Notes: generated from the sequence alone by a model not told the origin. Shown: positions 34,133 through 48,000, counted from the first letter of the stretch. The stretch is 64,000 nt of DNA from Amphibalanus amphitrite (GCF_019059575.1 NW_024881613.1:1-64000); one strand, 5' to 3'. Numbers and translations: made by a program.

Positions 34133-35041
34133 CCCTCCCCCGTATAGGGGGGGGGGGTCGAACGGACTCCCCCTCGGTTTTTCGCGAATACCTCGCGTAA
34201 AAAGCGGCCGACCGCAACGAAGCTTTCAGTACCCTCGAGTTATAATCAATTTTACACCTACCCTAAAAAATGTAATGGCCCTGACTAATGACCTTTGACC
34301 TGTGACCTACTTTTCGAGACCATGTTTGGCCGGAATCGCGATTCGGCGTATGTCGGCTCGCATTTGCCGCGCGTTTGCAGTCCTTTCGTGGTTTCAAGCG
34401 TTCAAACATGGGATATGATGCTGCTCCCATGCATTAGGGTGGATGTCAAGGTCACCAGAAGGTCAGGTCAGTTCATTGACCTTTGATGACCTCGGTTTAC
34501 TTTTTCGAGTTTTATCAGCATCTTTCTAGGCTAGTTTTTTTAGCTGATTTCGAATTTAACAACCATATATGAACATTTACGAAGTAGTTTTGGTGCCTTC
34601 GTAACATGTTACGAAGCTGTCAGAGGCGGTTGCCACCTAGTGCACCTACTACGAATACCCGGCAAAACCCTTACTGGTTGACCTGACCTGACCTGACCCG
34701 ACCTGGCCTAAATGCATGAAGACATCATCTATGATCATAGCTAACATGATATTCGTGATCAGTTCCCTAAAAAACCCAATAGCAGCCACGTTTTACGACG
34801 TTCTAACAGGTCCCAGTTTTCCCCACTTTTGGGTCATTGACCTGACCTGGAAGGTCAACCGATGACCTAGGACCGACGACCTAGGATAAAATTGGGTACC
34901 ATCGGCTTTCTCTCGTCACGGGCAGCACGCTCGTTTTTTTCCGCGAAGCTCTAGCTCAATCAGGGGCGAAACGGCAAGGAGGGGGTTCAACGGACCCCCC
35001 CTTAAACGTTCGTGGCTGAAAAACACCAATACGGGCGAGGG
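34133..35041 (+). mobile_element. TTAA element B1, 909 bp
   Basis: The ends CCCTCCCCCGTATAGGG and AATACGGGCGAGGG lie between TTAA duplications (34129-34132, 35042-35045). A hairpin of G-run, TCGAACGGA and C-run lies inside the left end. Four TGACC units in a row occur at 34679-34703. Its right part is homologous to S. Confidence 0.82.
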
Positions 35042-35299
35042 TTAACCCCCACCCTACTGTGGGGAGGGCTATTCATAGCCCCTCTCGTGTTTACGCAATA
35101 TCTTTAAAACCGCTGGACGTATCAAAACAAAGCTTTTAGGACCTTCGGCTGCATCAATTTATTTGACACCTTGTGCACTAATAAAATTTTCGTAGCTACT
35201 ATAGATCGGCCGGAAATGACGCCAGAGTGACATCATGTTCGGCCGATTTTGATGCAAAGCATTGAACAACGGTAATCGCTCTCAAGATCTGAGTTTTAA

Positions 35300-36463
35300 C
35301 CCGGCAAGCGGTGGGCCTCCCGGCTACCTTCCGCGCGGTGGGAGGGGGGGGGGGATTTTTGACCCCCCCCCCCCCGAATCTCCGAAGCTACTATGACGGA
35401 TCGGTAAAATTTAAATGGCGTTCGATAGCCTTGTTAAATTTGTCGAGGGAACTTCAATTTCATTGACCTCGGGGTCACCGATGACATCACAGGCCAAGTC
35501 AAAGATAAAATGTTTCACCGTTCACGGGTCTTTTAAGGAATGCGCTGCAACATCGAGTAAAGGGCATTTTGTCAAAAATCAGCGATAGGGCGTGAGTTGC
35601 CTATTATACGAGCATATGTTGCTATTGGAGGTCACTGATAATACCAGGTCCGATCACCAAGGGTCAGCACATGAACCTATCTTTACTAAGTAGGGTTGTG
35701 CGATGCATGTTTTATGGCCAATTTTTCATATTCGCCTCAATGGTGTTGGTTATAAGACCATCAGGGACGGTTTTTTGGTCACTTTCTGGTGGAGGTCAGG
35801 TCAATGTCAGGTCAAAAAGGTCAAATTTCAGGTCAAAGTTGATAGTTTCGCATAAAATTGGTATTGATTCGATGCCACTCGTCACGGCGAGTCTAATGGT
35901 GGTCTTTGTTTTGCGCTTTGTGGTCTAGAATTGCCAAAATCGAGTTTGAAAATTTGACGTCATTAATTTTGAACAGTTTTTTTTTGTTATAACTTGGCAA
36001 AAAGGAGTTATCGATCTAATACTTGGAATGTGAATAGAAGTCCATAGTGGCTATTACATATATTCCGTTTGTTTCGAAAATCGAAAAACTTTTGGGATTT
36101 TTTGGCTATTATATCTATTTCTTTTTATTTTTGGGGTCAACTTCAAAAACAAAATCGAGAGAACAGTATAGTAGCCCTGGTAATTCTACACATTTCATGT
36201 CTTGAACATTTTTATGCATAATCAAATTTATAGACCTGACAGCTCTTCCCGCGAAGCTTTTTTTTTTGGTCGACAATGGCAGAAATGACGTCACTCCGAC
36301 GTAGCGGCCAACTTATCATAGCCTTTGGAAAAAAAATTTGGTCACAATGTGCAAAAGGGTACTGAAAGTTTGGTGAAGATCGGCGCAGCGGTTCTGGAGA
36401 TATATCGAAAAAAAAACTAAAGATGGATGCAAAAAATGCCCCCCCCCCCCACCGCCTTGAGGG
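35300..36463 (-). mobile_element. TTAA element AA2, 1164 bp, inverted relative to AA1
   Basis: The ends CCCGGCAAGCGGTGGG and CCCACCGCCTTGAGGG lie between TTAA duplications (35296-35299, 36464-36467). The interior matches AA1 in reverse, for example CATTGACCTCGGGGTCACCG and GCGCAGCGGTTCTGGAGATA. Confidence 0.85.
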
Positions 36464-36628
36464 TTAAGCTAGATCCTTTTTTTTGCATGGGTGGACTCTA
36501 CAGGGCTACCAAACTGATTTCGGACTTTCGAAATGTTGAATATTTTGAAAATTATAAATATAAAAACTCAGAAATTGTATTTTTTATTTTTTTACATATA
36601 CGTTTCTGAATGAAAAAAAGCAGAATAT

Positions 36629-36841
36629 GACCACGTTTCCATGGGCATCACTGATCCGGATCAGTAAAAATGGATTAGCTAATCCAGTATAGTTAGACAA
36701 TATATGAAAATGAAAATAAGGGATTAACTGATTATATAAGCCTAATCCACTTGGAATTATATCATGTAACGAAGAGTTCGAGAAATATAATACGATTTAA
36801 GTTTGCTGATCCGGATCAGTGATGCCCATGGAAACGGGGTC
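36629..36841. mobile_element. palindromic MITE, 213 bp
   Basis: CGTTTCCATGGGCATCACTG and the following ATCCGGATCAG at the left are exactly mirrored at the right. TAT borders both ends. It sits inside O. Confidence 0.8.
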
Positions 36842-39640
36842 TATATGTGTTTGAACACATATGCGTTGAATATATGTGAACTTCATCTGACAAACACCTT
36901 TTTTGTTGAAAAATGTCAACTTCAAAATTTGACCATTTTTGACCTAAAGTGACCTGACCTGACCTCAGCTATATTCAGCTAAAATGGCCTAAACTGACAC
37001 ATACAACACTGATTTCGATATATATGGCCTACATGAACCATAAAACATGTCTCACGTCACCGATGCACGATATAAAGCTTTCGTGACCTGGGATGAGATG
37101 GCCTTGACCTGAAAAATTCGAAGTACAAGTTCGGTACCCTCAGGTTATGTTACGCATATATTCACGAGTGTGCAAACAAAAAATGAGCCTGATCTGATTT
37201 GTTGGCCGGCGCCCAGAGTGCCAAGACGCTGATATTTTTACTTTGACCTGACCTGTGACGTCATCGATGACCTCGAGGTCAATGACATTAGGCTTCGCTC
37301 AACAATATTTCCAGGGCTACCAGGGGCCGTTTGAATTTTGACAATCGGCCCAGTAGTTTCGGAGTTAGGAGCCCCCCCCCCCCCCACTGTAACGTGCTGT
37401 AACGTGCTGTGGGGCGCGTTAGAGCACATACCCCAGTGAGGCGTGGGTTAACAAATAAAAAAACACGTTGATTTCCGACGCTGGGAAATGCCCGCAACGA
37501 TACCCACCCCACCACCCTCCCCCTACCCGGTCCAACAGGGTCTCAAGGAAATTCAACAACATGAACCGAAACAAAGGCTGCGATCTTTGCTGGAAATGGC
37601 ACTCGTGAGATAAGTATTATTATGCTGAAGATACAACGACTTACTTGTTATTTCCGAGTATCCTCCACCGTCAGCTACGCTAACCACCCACACAATCACC
37701 GTTCAAATATTTAAAACCACGGAGCACCTTCACAACGCCGGCGCGCGGCCGGAACTGACATGGCGGCGCCGCTGCAGCAGAGTCAGACGCACGTGGATTG
37801 TTAGTAAGGGTGTAGTGTTGTCATGGTGTTGCCATGGTATACCTTACCATAGCAGCAGAAGCACACCCAGGGAACTGTTGCAAGAAATTTCTGGCCTTTC
37901 GTCCATAAAACTATTAATTGCTCAGGGTCTCAGCTAGTCCTTGGATGACGCTCCTTCCAACATATCAAAAATTGGCAAACACCTCTATGGAAAGGAGGAG
38001 ACTTGATCGCCGAATTCACCTGCTGGATCCGCCCGTGGAAAGGTTGATTTTACTATGGTAGGGAATATTAGCTTACGAGGGTATCTACTAGCCTCAGGTG
38101 GTTACCACCTTGTAAACTGGGGTACAAAACCACCCCTGATAAACGTAACCATGGTAATATCAACATGTCAAGGCAGGATAGTATTCAGCACCATAGTAGG
38201 CTGGTAGTAATATGATGGTAGGCTGATGGTAAAATTTACCAAAGCTAGTAACTTAGTAAATTGATGGTAAAAACTTTTTTCAGTGTAGGTAATTGAAAGT
38301 TCTAAGCTTTCAATGATGTGGGCGAGGGGTGACTGTAAGTACAAAAACGAAGCTATTGCACTTTGTCAACTCAGAACAAAATGTCTTGCAAAAGTAGTGG
38401 CTGACACAGGTAGTTTCTTCGCCAAAACATCTGAATATTTAGGAGAATTTACACGTGATTGCTTCGCCATGGTGTGTGCGCATAGTTTGTTTTGCACGTC
38501 TAGCCCACTTGTCCTTGATGTCATGTTTTGCTTAAAAGGAGGCTGATGTATTACAACCCAACATAATGTGACTGCATAGTGCCGCCACATTGAACTTTTC
38601 GAGTAAATGATCCTTATATACCACACCTGTGTACACTACATTTTCTCAAAATCCAATAAAACATAAAGTGATATATTGAAATGCAGATGGTAAAAACAGC
38701 TAGCGCTGAGTCAAGGTAGTTTTTCGAAGAAAACGAAAATTGATGGCCTTGTGTGACACGAGAGCAGCGCTCACCGTCTGAAATTGAATCGTACAAAACG
38801 TCTGAAAGGAATCACAACTGAGACCAACACCTGACGGATTGCCCGGACTGGCGTCAGTGTTTGTGCTCTTTTCCCGGAGACGAATCGATGGCCGGCGGCC
38901 GCCTGGAATCGGTCAGCGCTGCGCCCGGCCGAAGGTCAGCGGGGCGTGCACCTCGGCCGGTCACCGGGTCACCTTGTTTGCCAGGGTCTCTGTCACTCGT
39001 CGGAACGGACAATGATTCTTGGCAGGGCCCTGGGCCGGGTACGGCGCACGCTGCCCGGCAGAGCGGCTCGGCGCGCCGCGGGATCGGCAGTGACACGGTA
39101 CCGGTCGCCAGACGGCTCTCAGCGCCCGGTCATCAGTCTGGGCGAGCGCGACGCGATTGGCGCGGCGGCGACAGTCGGCGGCGCATTGTGTGCCCCCGCA
39201 GTCAGCCGCCGGTCGTCCATCTGCGGTGACCAGGTCAGATTTGAACGGCCCGGTTACGCCTGCCATGGATCCGATGGAAAACCTTTCTGCCAAGCCCATA
39301 GGCCGCTGACATTATCGAAATGAAGTTAATGGACTAAAGCCGTGACTGGCAGCTCGGGCTTTGTGCCTGCGACTCGCTGGCAGCTCTAAGAACTGCTTCC
39401 GACATTTCAGCTGGGAAAATACATACCGATTTATATCACTCATGAAGTTCTAACCTTATGGAAAGTCAAGAGCCATGCTACCAAAGAATGGCTGCTGAAT
39501 GTGGAAACGAACAACAGAGCTCAAAACTGTATAGAGTATTATGCCTATGGCGATTGCAGCAATTCCAAAAATCCAAGAAGATGCGTGCGTAGCTCTCTCA
39601 TTATATTCGGTTCCTTTTTGGACAGATAACGATGACAATT

Positions 39641-39732
39641 CAGCGCCCGACTGGACAACTGAGAGAGATCTGACAAATGGCAGCGAGATGCTTCAGCACC
39701 CGACTCGACAACTGAGAGAGATCTGACAAATC
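39641..39732 (+). repeat. tandem duplication, 53-bp period, two copies
   Basis: ACAACTGAGAGAGATCTGAC occurs twice, 53 bp apart, within CAGCRCCCGACT...ACAAAT units. Confidence 0.85.
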
Positions 39733-41654
39733 AGGTTCTAGTTGGGTGTGTCTCGCATCCAATCAGCGGGTGACAAAAACTGCTAAATCAGTGTTTTGTC
39801 GCATATTTTCCTGTTCTTTAGGCTACGAAATTAATTCTGATTTAGCACTCGCAGACGAGGACAGTCTTCCGACGGAACGAATATGATATTCTGTCGATTT
39901 TTGGCGAAAGAAAATGAAATTTTAAATGTAGCTCGGCAGGTAAGAAAAAAAGGTTCACAAAACATTTCAAAAGTAGCGAGATAATGATTATAATGAAAGA
40001 CATGCTTTCAACTCTGGATGATTACCTATTTCACAAGAGATATTCATAAATTTGAAATATTATCTAAGCAATTTAACAGTAAATAAATACCATTCTTTCG
40101 TTATAGCGACTTTCTATCACTAGCGAACACCGCACACTGCTGGTGACCTCGAACCAGCACTGCAGTAGCATTGGAGCGCCGATTTTTTTCCCGACTCGGC
40201 AGTGCGCGTCGATGACACTCAACGTCTCTATAATATTGGCGGCCGTGTCCGTCCGGGAGCTCCCACCACCACCCAGTGTCGCCGGGTACGGCACGGACGG
40301 GGCCGGGGCCGACGGCCCGCCACTGCCACCGGACCCACCCGGTGACCGATTCTGACAGCCCGGCCGCTATCGGCCTTCTAATTGGATCGCCACAGCATCG
40401 GTGCAGTCAATACCGGACGCTCGACGGTAGCTGATTCAATCAGAGACCGTTATAAAGCGCGGGAGACAGGGCCGCCTAAAACGGATGACTGGGCGTGCTG
40501 CATAGCAGCAACGCGTTCTGAAAAGGCAGCTTCTGTAAGTTTCAGTGCTTCTTTCTCTTATTAGATTATATTGTTGGGACTTTGTCGTTCACTATTGAGT
40601 CAGCACTGGTCAGTGTAGCGAAAGAGAGCGCAATATGACAAGTGCAGGAAAATTGCTTAGCAATAACGCTAGCAAGGTACACTTCTATCTTATCGATACT
40701 TGTAACATTGTCGAGGTCGCCTTTTGTCGTCTTTTTTATATGTTTCCAATGACCTACGCGATATAGCAATATGGATTTCCTGTGATCGAATAGAACCGCC
40801 CCGCCCCGCCACTACGACGCATCCTGGCCAACCCGGGACCAGCCCCTTCTCTAAGGTGGGTCGGTCGGCCGGCCGGCCGTGCGGAGAGCCGACCTGTCGG
40901 GTCGAGGGGACGCCGCCCATCAACCTGGGTGTCTGGGTGGTGCGGGCGGGGGCTGGCGGACTGTCTGGAGCGTCAGGGAGGCATGCTATAGCTTCTCCCG
41001 GGCCGGCGAGGTTTTACAATCTACAGATCTCCCCCGGCTGGGAGATAACCTACAGCTCTCCCCGGTTCACAACGATATGCTGTTTTAACAAATCATGTCC
41101 TTGCTGACAAATTTAGCATTCAAAGTGCATCATCTTTGGCTATAAATAACAAATTTGGTTGTGAATGTTGCTTGCAACAATATACGAACATTCATTTAAT
41201 ATTTTCATTGAAAGCTCATGCTGGAAGTTCGCACATAGTCAAGCTGCTGTTTATGTTGATAAATCTGGCTGAAATACAGCCTGTTATCGGTTGGCATTGG
41301 TGTGGCGGCGTCGACATGACGAGAGGCCAAAAATATCAGCGCCTCATAAATTTCCACTCCGGGCTACCAACAGTGCCTTATGGTTTCTGGCGAAATCCGT
41401 CGACCCCACACCAGGGAGCACGAATGGCTACCAGCTTATCAATCAGCCGGACACTTATCAGTGTCCAGCCAACACAGCGAGCTCGCAGACAGAATTCCCA
41501 GAGCATGTCGTAAGTCCTTGCAATATCAGCCGGCGTCATTGCAGTTATCAGCCGCCATGCTACCTGTTTGTCTTAATTCCAGTTACATTATTTTACACCA
41601 ATGTGGGGACAATTTGAGGCCTCCGAGTGGCTCTATGGAAGCGTCATCCTGAGG

Positions 41655-41715
41655 CCTAATGGATAAGGCGTCCGTACACCGACGCCTTATCGCTGCCACC
41701 GAGCTCGGTGGCAGC
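41655..41715. repeat. tRNA-Arg-like D-arm followed by two abutting perfect hairpins
   Basis: GGCCTAATGGATAAGGCGTC resembles the D-arm/A-box of tRNA-Arg. GATAAGGCGTC (41662-41672) pairs with GACGCCTTATC (41681-41691), and a 24-bp perfect palindrome centred on CCGAGCTCGG follows directly (41692-41715). The rest of a tRNA is absent, so this is at most a tRNA or SINE fragment. Confidence 0.55.
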
Positions 41716-41986
41716 GAGTTCGCAGCCAGAGAGTTCCGCGTTGTTTGACCTGGGGTTCTATGTATATTCAGCCAGCTGGTAGGTAGCTGGCGAGAGATGG
41801 CCACCCTAGAGCTACGAGGACCGTGTCACCATACATGTACGGTACGGTAAACATTCAACTAAAATTATCACCGATGAACCGAGCGCAAGCAACGTAGGGT
41901 GGTGGGCATGTGATATCATTTGCAACAAGCACTGCTTGGCATGGCACCCGAACCCATGCCGCCGACTGGCCATCGCCCCTCGCTAC

Positions 41987-42057
41987 GCCCCTGCACCGGT
42001 GACCCGTGACACGCCCCTGCGCCGGTGACTTGTGATTCTCCTGAGGCGGTGACCGGC
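41987..42057 (+). repeat. GC-rich minisatellite, about 26 bp
   Basis: Two full units and one partial unit of GCCCCTGCRCCGGTGACYYG, ending in GGCGGTGACCGG. Confidence 0.65.
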
Positions 42058-44459
42058 CGCTCCACAGTTTTTGTGGAGTTGACGGCTCACTCGGTGAAAA
42101 AGCGCATTAAACCACCGAGTTAACGGCAAATAAAACTACAGTCTGAACCCATGATTTTAAATGTGAAGATAAAAAATAAATAGATAAATGTGAAGAGAGT
42201 TTTTGGCTCGTCCGTGTCAGACATGCTGAAATTCACAATAAAACGCGGTAATAAGCAAAGTACCGAACTATGTGAATCGGCGATGTTTACTACCTCTTCC
42301 AAAAGCCAATGCTATGAAAGAAGTGTGCTTTGTGTTTTGTTCACTTTTTGTTCAGTTTGTGTTTTGTCAGTGCGCTTTGTTATTTGTCGCTATGATGCTG
42401 TTATGCGCATATGCTATTTTGTCCTAAAGTGAACTGCAATTTCACCTGAGCCGAAACTTCCTCTCTGGATATGATAACATTTCCTTTCATCGCAGATATC
42501 CGGTCCAGACTACAAACAAGGTGTACTGCGTCTCGGCCCGCGCGCTATTGTCTGCAGCAGACAGCAGTGTCTGACGCACACAGACACACACACACACAGT
42601 GAGCGTCGTCTGCGGGGACCGAGTCTGCCGGGGCGGCGCAGTCCGGCGGCACTCGGTAATTTATCCGTGTCGCCTCCTCCGCGGCGGGCGAGCGCCGGTA
42701 TTTTAGCGACACCCGTCCGGCACGGCCCCGACGACACCCGCCTAAGAAGGCCGGTCCAGAACCATACTGGAGAGCGCCGTGGAACCGGACTAAATGCCTG
42801 CAGAGATCGCCGGGTGGCGGCGAAAACCCGGCCTCAGTCTGCCTACTCACCCGTATAATTGGATTGCTTCTGGCTGCTGAAACGGGCTGGGCTCTTTAAA
42901 GTGCAACTGGGCATTAAACCGCGCCCAGGCAGGGACTGAGAATTACCGTCTGGACGATGGTGTTTTCTGAGCTCGGCTTCTACGACGTTCAAAATATTCC
43001 AGTTTGAATTGATGATCGTATAAACAGCAGTGCAATTTTCGTGCGTCGGTGTTGGCTATGGTGAATATAGCTGCATTATACATGGTATTCTTAATTTCAG
43101 CAAATAATCGCAATCTGATATTGGTTCAAGTGTTCGACATCACAGACCAAAGCATTGGCAGAACTGTTCAAAGGCCATATTTTCAGTTTAGCTGATATGG
43201 AATCTAAGGGATCTAAGAATAATTTGAAAACCTGAGAGTGCATGTTAGAGATAATGTGTTTTGTACGCTCTGACCTTAGCCGTTCGATCGCAAGTTCTGG
43301 ACAGTCACAAGAATTTACAAGTCAAAGTTTGGTCTGGCCCCACTGGAAGTCTCGGCCTACTCCGTTCTCCGAGTTACACTGATTGCGGTCGCTCTGCCCA
43401 ACTTCCACTGATTGTGGTCGCTCGCTCCTCCCAACAACTGTGGACATCCGCCGTTCAACAGAGCTGGGAATCGTCTTCAACTGTGCCCGCAGCTGGGATC
43501 AAATCTTATCACAATACAGCTATACGGGTCATGGTTTCGAGGCCCCCACTTTTGTACGGGCTTTAAATGTACGAATGGCTCTTGGTGATGAGCTCACGTA
43601 TGTGAGCGGCTAACCAGCCATGCCACGGGACGTGTCTACCGGTGTACTGCGCCAAAACTGGCACCAGTACAGCAAAAGCCACTTCCAAAACACAGCACGA
43701 ATGTGCTGTTGCTTCACGAGCTGCATCCTATCCAGTTTTGACAAGGCTCACCAGCATCCATCCCCATGCATTTGCTCCAGCTATATGTGATTTCTGGATT
43801 TGCTTACCATAAGAGATTTCAGCAAATCATAAAAAGAAAAGTAACTGAATGCAAAATACCCCGAGGTCAAACCACTCCACTTTACCCTGTCTCCACTTAC
43901 ACCCATCAGTAAAATGACCACCGGACGGCTGTGCCCCGGGTGCCAACCCAAACGGCCGGTGACTGCCCCCTCGGGCGCTGTCATCCTCCCCCTCCCCTCC
44001 CCTCCTCCCCCTCCCCGGCGGCCCCGGCCGGCTGACAGGGGTGCCGAAGGTCCCCTGACTGGCTCCAAATCACCTGATTAACCGGCTCGGATCGGCGATA
44101 ATCGGCCCCGCGGCCGGCTGCCAGAGACGCTGCATAAGTCACAAGGATGGACGGTCACCCGTCAGCCCTATACAGGTCAGCAGTCGGCCCGGTCAGAATT
44201 GCTCAGCGCCCAAATCAGATGCTTACCCGGATACCCGCCTCTGGGTTGGGCGCTCGTCCACTGTCAGTTGCCCCCTGAACAGGTCCACGCTCGTCTTGAC
44301 GTTCTTTTCGCCTGTTAGCCTATTCCTGGACCTTCTCCAAATCGGGTATTCAAAGGATAAGCGCACACCACAATTCCCGTCCTGCACTGAAGCGCTCGCT
44401 GCCCCACAGCACGCCATCTGTCCTCCGCCTCCAGAACGCGGGGAGGGAAGAACAAGAAG

Positions 44460-44684
<225 letters not shown>

Positions 44685-47600
44685 GGGAGCGGATCAAGGC
44701 AGAAAATTGAAATAGTAAATGTAGGCAGAGGAAGCACTTAGCAGCGCCAAGGGAGATAAGGCCTATGCATGAGACGCAGCCGTCGTTCTCGGTGGTCATC
44801 GTTCAGAGAAGCGTATTTGATGAGTGCAGGGCCTACGCCCCACACAATACCAACAATGGACACAATTCTTACAAACTGACAACAAAGTGATTGCAGATTA
44901 ACTTGCTGGAGTGCAATCGACACGTCAGACTGCCTAGATTCATCGCCCCCAGAGTCCTCATAAATGAAAACATATAGAGGACTGATGGGACAGATGGCAT
45001 GGAAAGAGATATTGTATTTTCCCAAAGAATATGACACATGCATATATGCATGATTATTGCATATCTCTGATGACATTGACGTGATGTTGTATTTCGTAGA
45101 TTAGGTATCTGTAGCTAAATATATATCAGAACATCTATTGAAATTTCTATTTGCAATACAACATTTTCAAAATATCTGTCAAAGGATATTTTAAGATTAT
45201 TCATTTCTTATGATCAGGTGAAAGATTTTCACCCAGATACTCACAATTGAGAAATTCAGAAGACAATGCATTGTTCCGCTGAGATGCTCGCGCGGCACGT
45301 CTCAGTCTGTGGTGAGATCTGAAGAGACCACGTTCGAACAATCACCTCGATCGGTCCAATCATCTGGCTGGCCTGCTGCCATCGGTAAGGCGGCTCGGCG
45401 GCCCTGTGTCACGGAAAGCGGCGCCATTCGGCAGTGATTGCGGCCGGGATTGCTCGGTCTGGAGGCGGTGTGCCGCCCCTATACGCCGCCCCGGTGACCT
45501 TCCGAGGCCGATCTGCCCGCGCGATCAGCCGCTCCTGACGGGGGAGGTCAAACGGTGCCCGGACGCGGGTCCGCAGAGTGCGGCCGTGTGCCTGGCCTCG
45601 AGTCAGCCTCGTGCAGTGGCCGGAATCGCCAGTCGTTTACTCGGCAGCCGTCATTCCGACCCAGGTCTCCCCATCCCGTCCCGATGGACGACTACCGTGG
45701 GGTGGGGTTGGCGTTGGGTGTCATCAGGGACGGACCGGACGTCCATTCGGACACTGCCGGACGTCGGCTGCGACGTCCTGCGGTCCCGTGCACTGCGGAC
45801 ATCCGCCTCTTAGACAGGGTCCCGGTGGCAGTGCAGGGTAAGTATCGATCAGCTCAAACGGCTCCCAGCTCAGTATGAAAACTTGTCTACAGCGGCAGCG
45901 GCTCTCAACTCAGCGAGCTCGGTGTCTTCACCAGAGCCATCGTCAAGCAGACTGACTCCATTTCACTCGTATAACCCGCTCTCAGCAACTCAGCTCACAT
46001 CTCAGCATCCTTCAGTCAGCTACCATCGCCGTCAGCTCGTCTCGCATCTCAGAGCCGTCAGCATGACTCTCAGCCTATCAGCGCCTCTCCCGCTACAATC
46101 AGCGCGGCACACACTCGACACTACGGCATCATCGACTGGAGGGCGCTATCCTCAATATATACTGGTGCTTTCTGCCCGATCGTCAACACAGTCGCCCGTC
46201 GGATGGCGGCATGACAAATGTGCCGTCGCGAGTGGTGTCGATCGGGGCACGCTGCCACCGCAAGCAGATCCAAGAAAGAAATGCAACTGCGAGATTTCTA
46301 GAAGTGAGAATAAATGTCTGAGTTTGCAAGATTTGTCTGCGCTGGGTTCACCGAATGTGCTGGCGGGGCGGTGAAGATTGCTCTGTGACTTTCTGTGCGG
46401 CAAAGGTATTGCCAGGTATTGCCACTTGATCGCCTCGCTCGGTGGCTCGTGATTGGCGGATGGGCTGCACACTGTAAAAAATATTGACGAGCTATGTGTC
46501 AAAACAAGGGTCTCGAAACAGTCACCAGGTTGTCAATGCTTCCGGTACCTACCACTTGACTAGTTACCGCTTAGTTCGCTTACAGGCTGAGAACTATCCA
46601 GATCGTTATGATCCGGTATTGTAATGATACCTAGGTGTACCTTTGTTTTGAAGTGCTGAATTAACTATCAAGGTTGTTTGACGTTTGTTTTCGCCTCAAT
46701 CCGAAACGAGGAAGACCCTCATCAAATTATTAGGTGAAAGCCAGCCTCAGGATGATCAAAATACTAGGGGTAGTTTTGTCATAGTAATCTGTGAAGGTTG
46801 AGGAACAAGCCGTAGCAATGCACTCGTCACTAAACCAGCCTGAGATTATTCGCCAGGTAGCGGCTGCGTTTCCCTACTTGCTGAATCATGTTAGCAACTT
46901 TCCATTTCCAGACACTTTTTACGGCAAATAAATTGTTGGGTTATTTGGAAGGTGAATGACAATTTTATTTCTATAAGTCAATACATTTGTATTTCCGATT
47001 GCCCTAAAACTTTTTTTTTAATCGTTTGCGGTAGGTTTTATTGTTCGCAATAAAGTTGCGCACCTGTGAATCCTTCACTTAATGCGTTCCCGGCTTCTCG
47101 GCGCCAGCTGTTGCGCTGTGCCGTGCCGCGTTCGGTCGGGGGTGCGCGAGTCTGTGCAGTGCGAGTGTTTATCACTGGGCAAACCTGTATCGTTTCCATT
47201 TGTGCAGTGTCTAGTTATGAAGAATTGCTTGCCGATATATGACCTGCAGTGATCGACGTTCTGATTCAATAACTTGCCATAAGCCATTATTCTCAACCAA
47301 ATCGCGCAGAGACGTTTGCAAAGTTGTCAAGGGGGGGGGGAACAAGAGCGATTTTAAATGAATTGCTCTCCATGCAGTGCAATAGGACTTAGGTTTAATT
47401 TTTCGAAAGTTGTGGAGCCGCCCCCGGTGTCCGGCCTGGCCAACTCTCTCAAGAACCGACAGCTAACGGAACACTGAAGTTTCACTTCGACGATTTCCGC
47501 CAAAGTTATGAAGAAAGGGCAAGTGCAAGAAGTACAAAACTTCTCTTGGTAATCAAAACTTAGGTTTGGCAAATTCCAAACCCTAAGTCACTACAACTGT

Positions 47601-47951
47601 GGATATAAATAAGCTGGTTATTGACGGCCAAGCTCTGGCCAATCTGAGGTTCAGACCTATCATCAAGCTCATGAGGCAGCTGCGGTTGGGCGGCTCACGG
47701 GCTCCACTGCATAGGCTCAGACAGATACTCTACAAAATGTCTTCTGTGTTCTTAGGTTCAGATCTATCGATAGGTATGTGCATGCTTCTGATTCGATTGA
47801 TAACTGTAAACGGGCGCTGGAAGTGAAAGATTCGCTTGATATACGAAAGGTGCATTGCAAGAAAGCACATTATTTCAGAAATACACTTTCATTTTATCTT
47901 GAGCGTTTTTGGAATGGGCCGGATGAATTCGTCATCAAACTGATAAGGGAT

Positions 47952-48000
47952 TTCGTTTGAAGACCACCGATATTTAATAATATGATGGTCTTCAAACGAA
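47952..48000. repeat. 15-bp perfect hairpin
   Basis: TTCGTTTGAAGACCA and TGGTCTTCAAACGAA around a 19-base loop. Confidence 0.75.

Larger units (their letters stand above)
33893..37447. mobile_element. TTAA element O with about 240-bp inverted ends, interrupted
   Basis: TTAA lies at 33889-33892 and 37448-37451. The left arm (33893-34128) and right arm (about 37210-37447) are inverted copies sharing CACTGGGGTATGT, a G/C run, CCGAAACTACTGGGCCGATT and ACCTCGAG-TCA. B1, AA2 and a palindromic MITE are inserted inside. Sequence from 35046 starts like yet another TTAA element (CCCCCACCCTACTGTGGGG) whose right end I could not place. Confidence 0.75.
32522..38285. mobile_element. TA-flanked element V, interrupted by O
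   Basis: CACTGAAATAAAAAAATACC at the left and the complement of CACTGAAAAAAGTTTTTACC at the right, with TA on both sides. Its own sequence (about 2.2 kb) includes a tandem pair of blocks of about 245 bp (32540 and 32792, each CCACCCTAGTTAGTTTT) and many TACCATGGTA-like words in both arms. No transposase was recognised. Confidence 0.7.

Noticed and set aside
45883-46374. 163-codon Ser/Thr-rich plus frame
   Set aside because: Composition follows CTCAGC-like repeats and no domain or splice context is seen.
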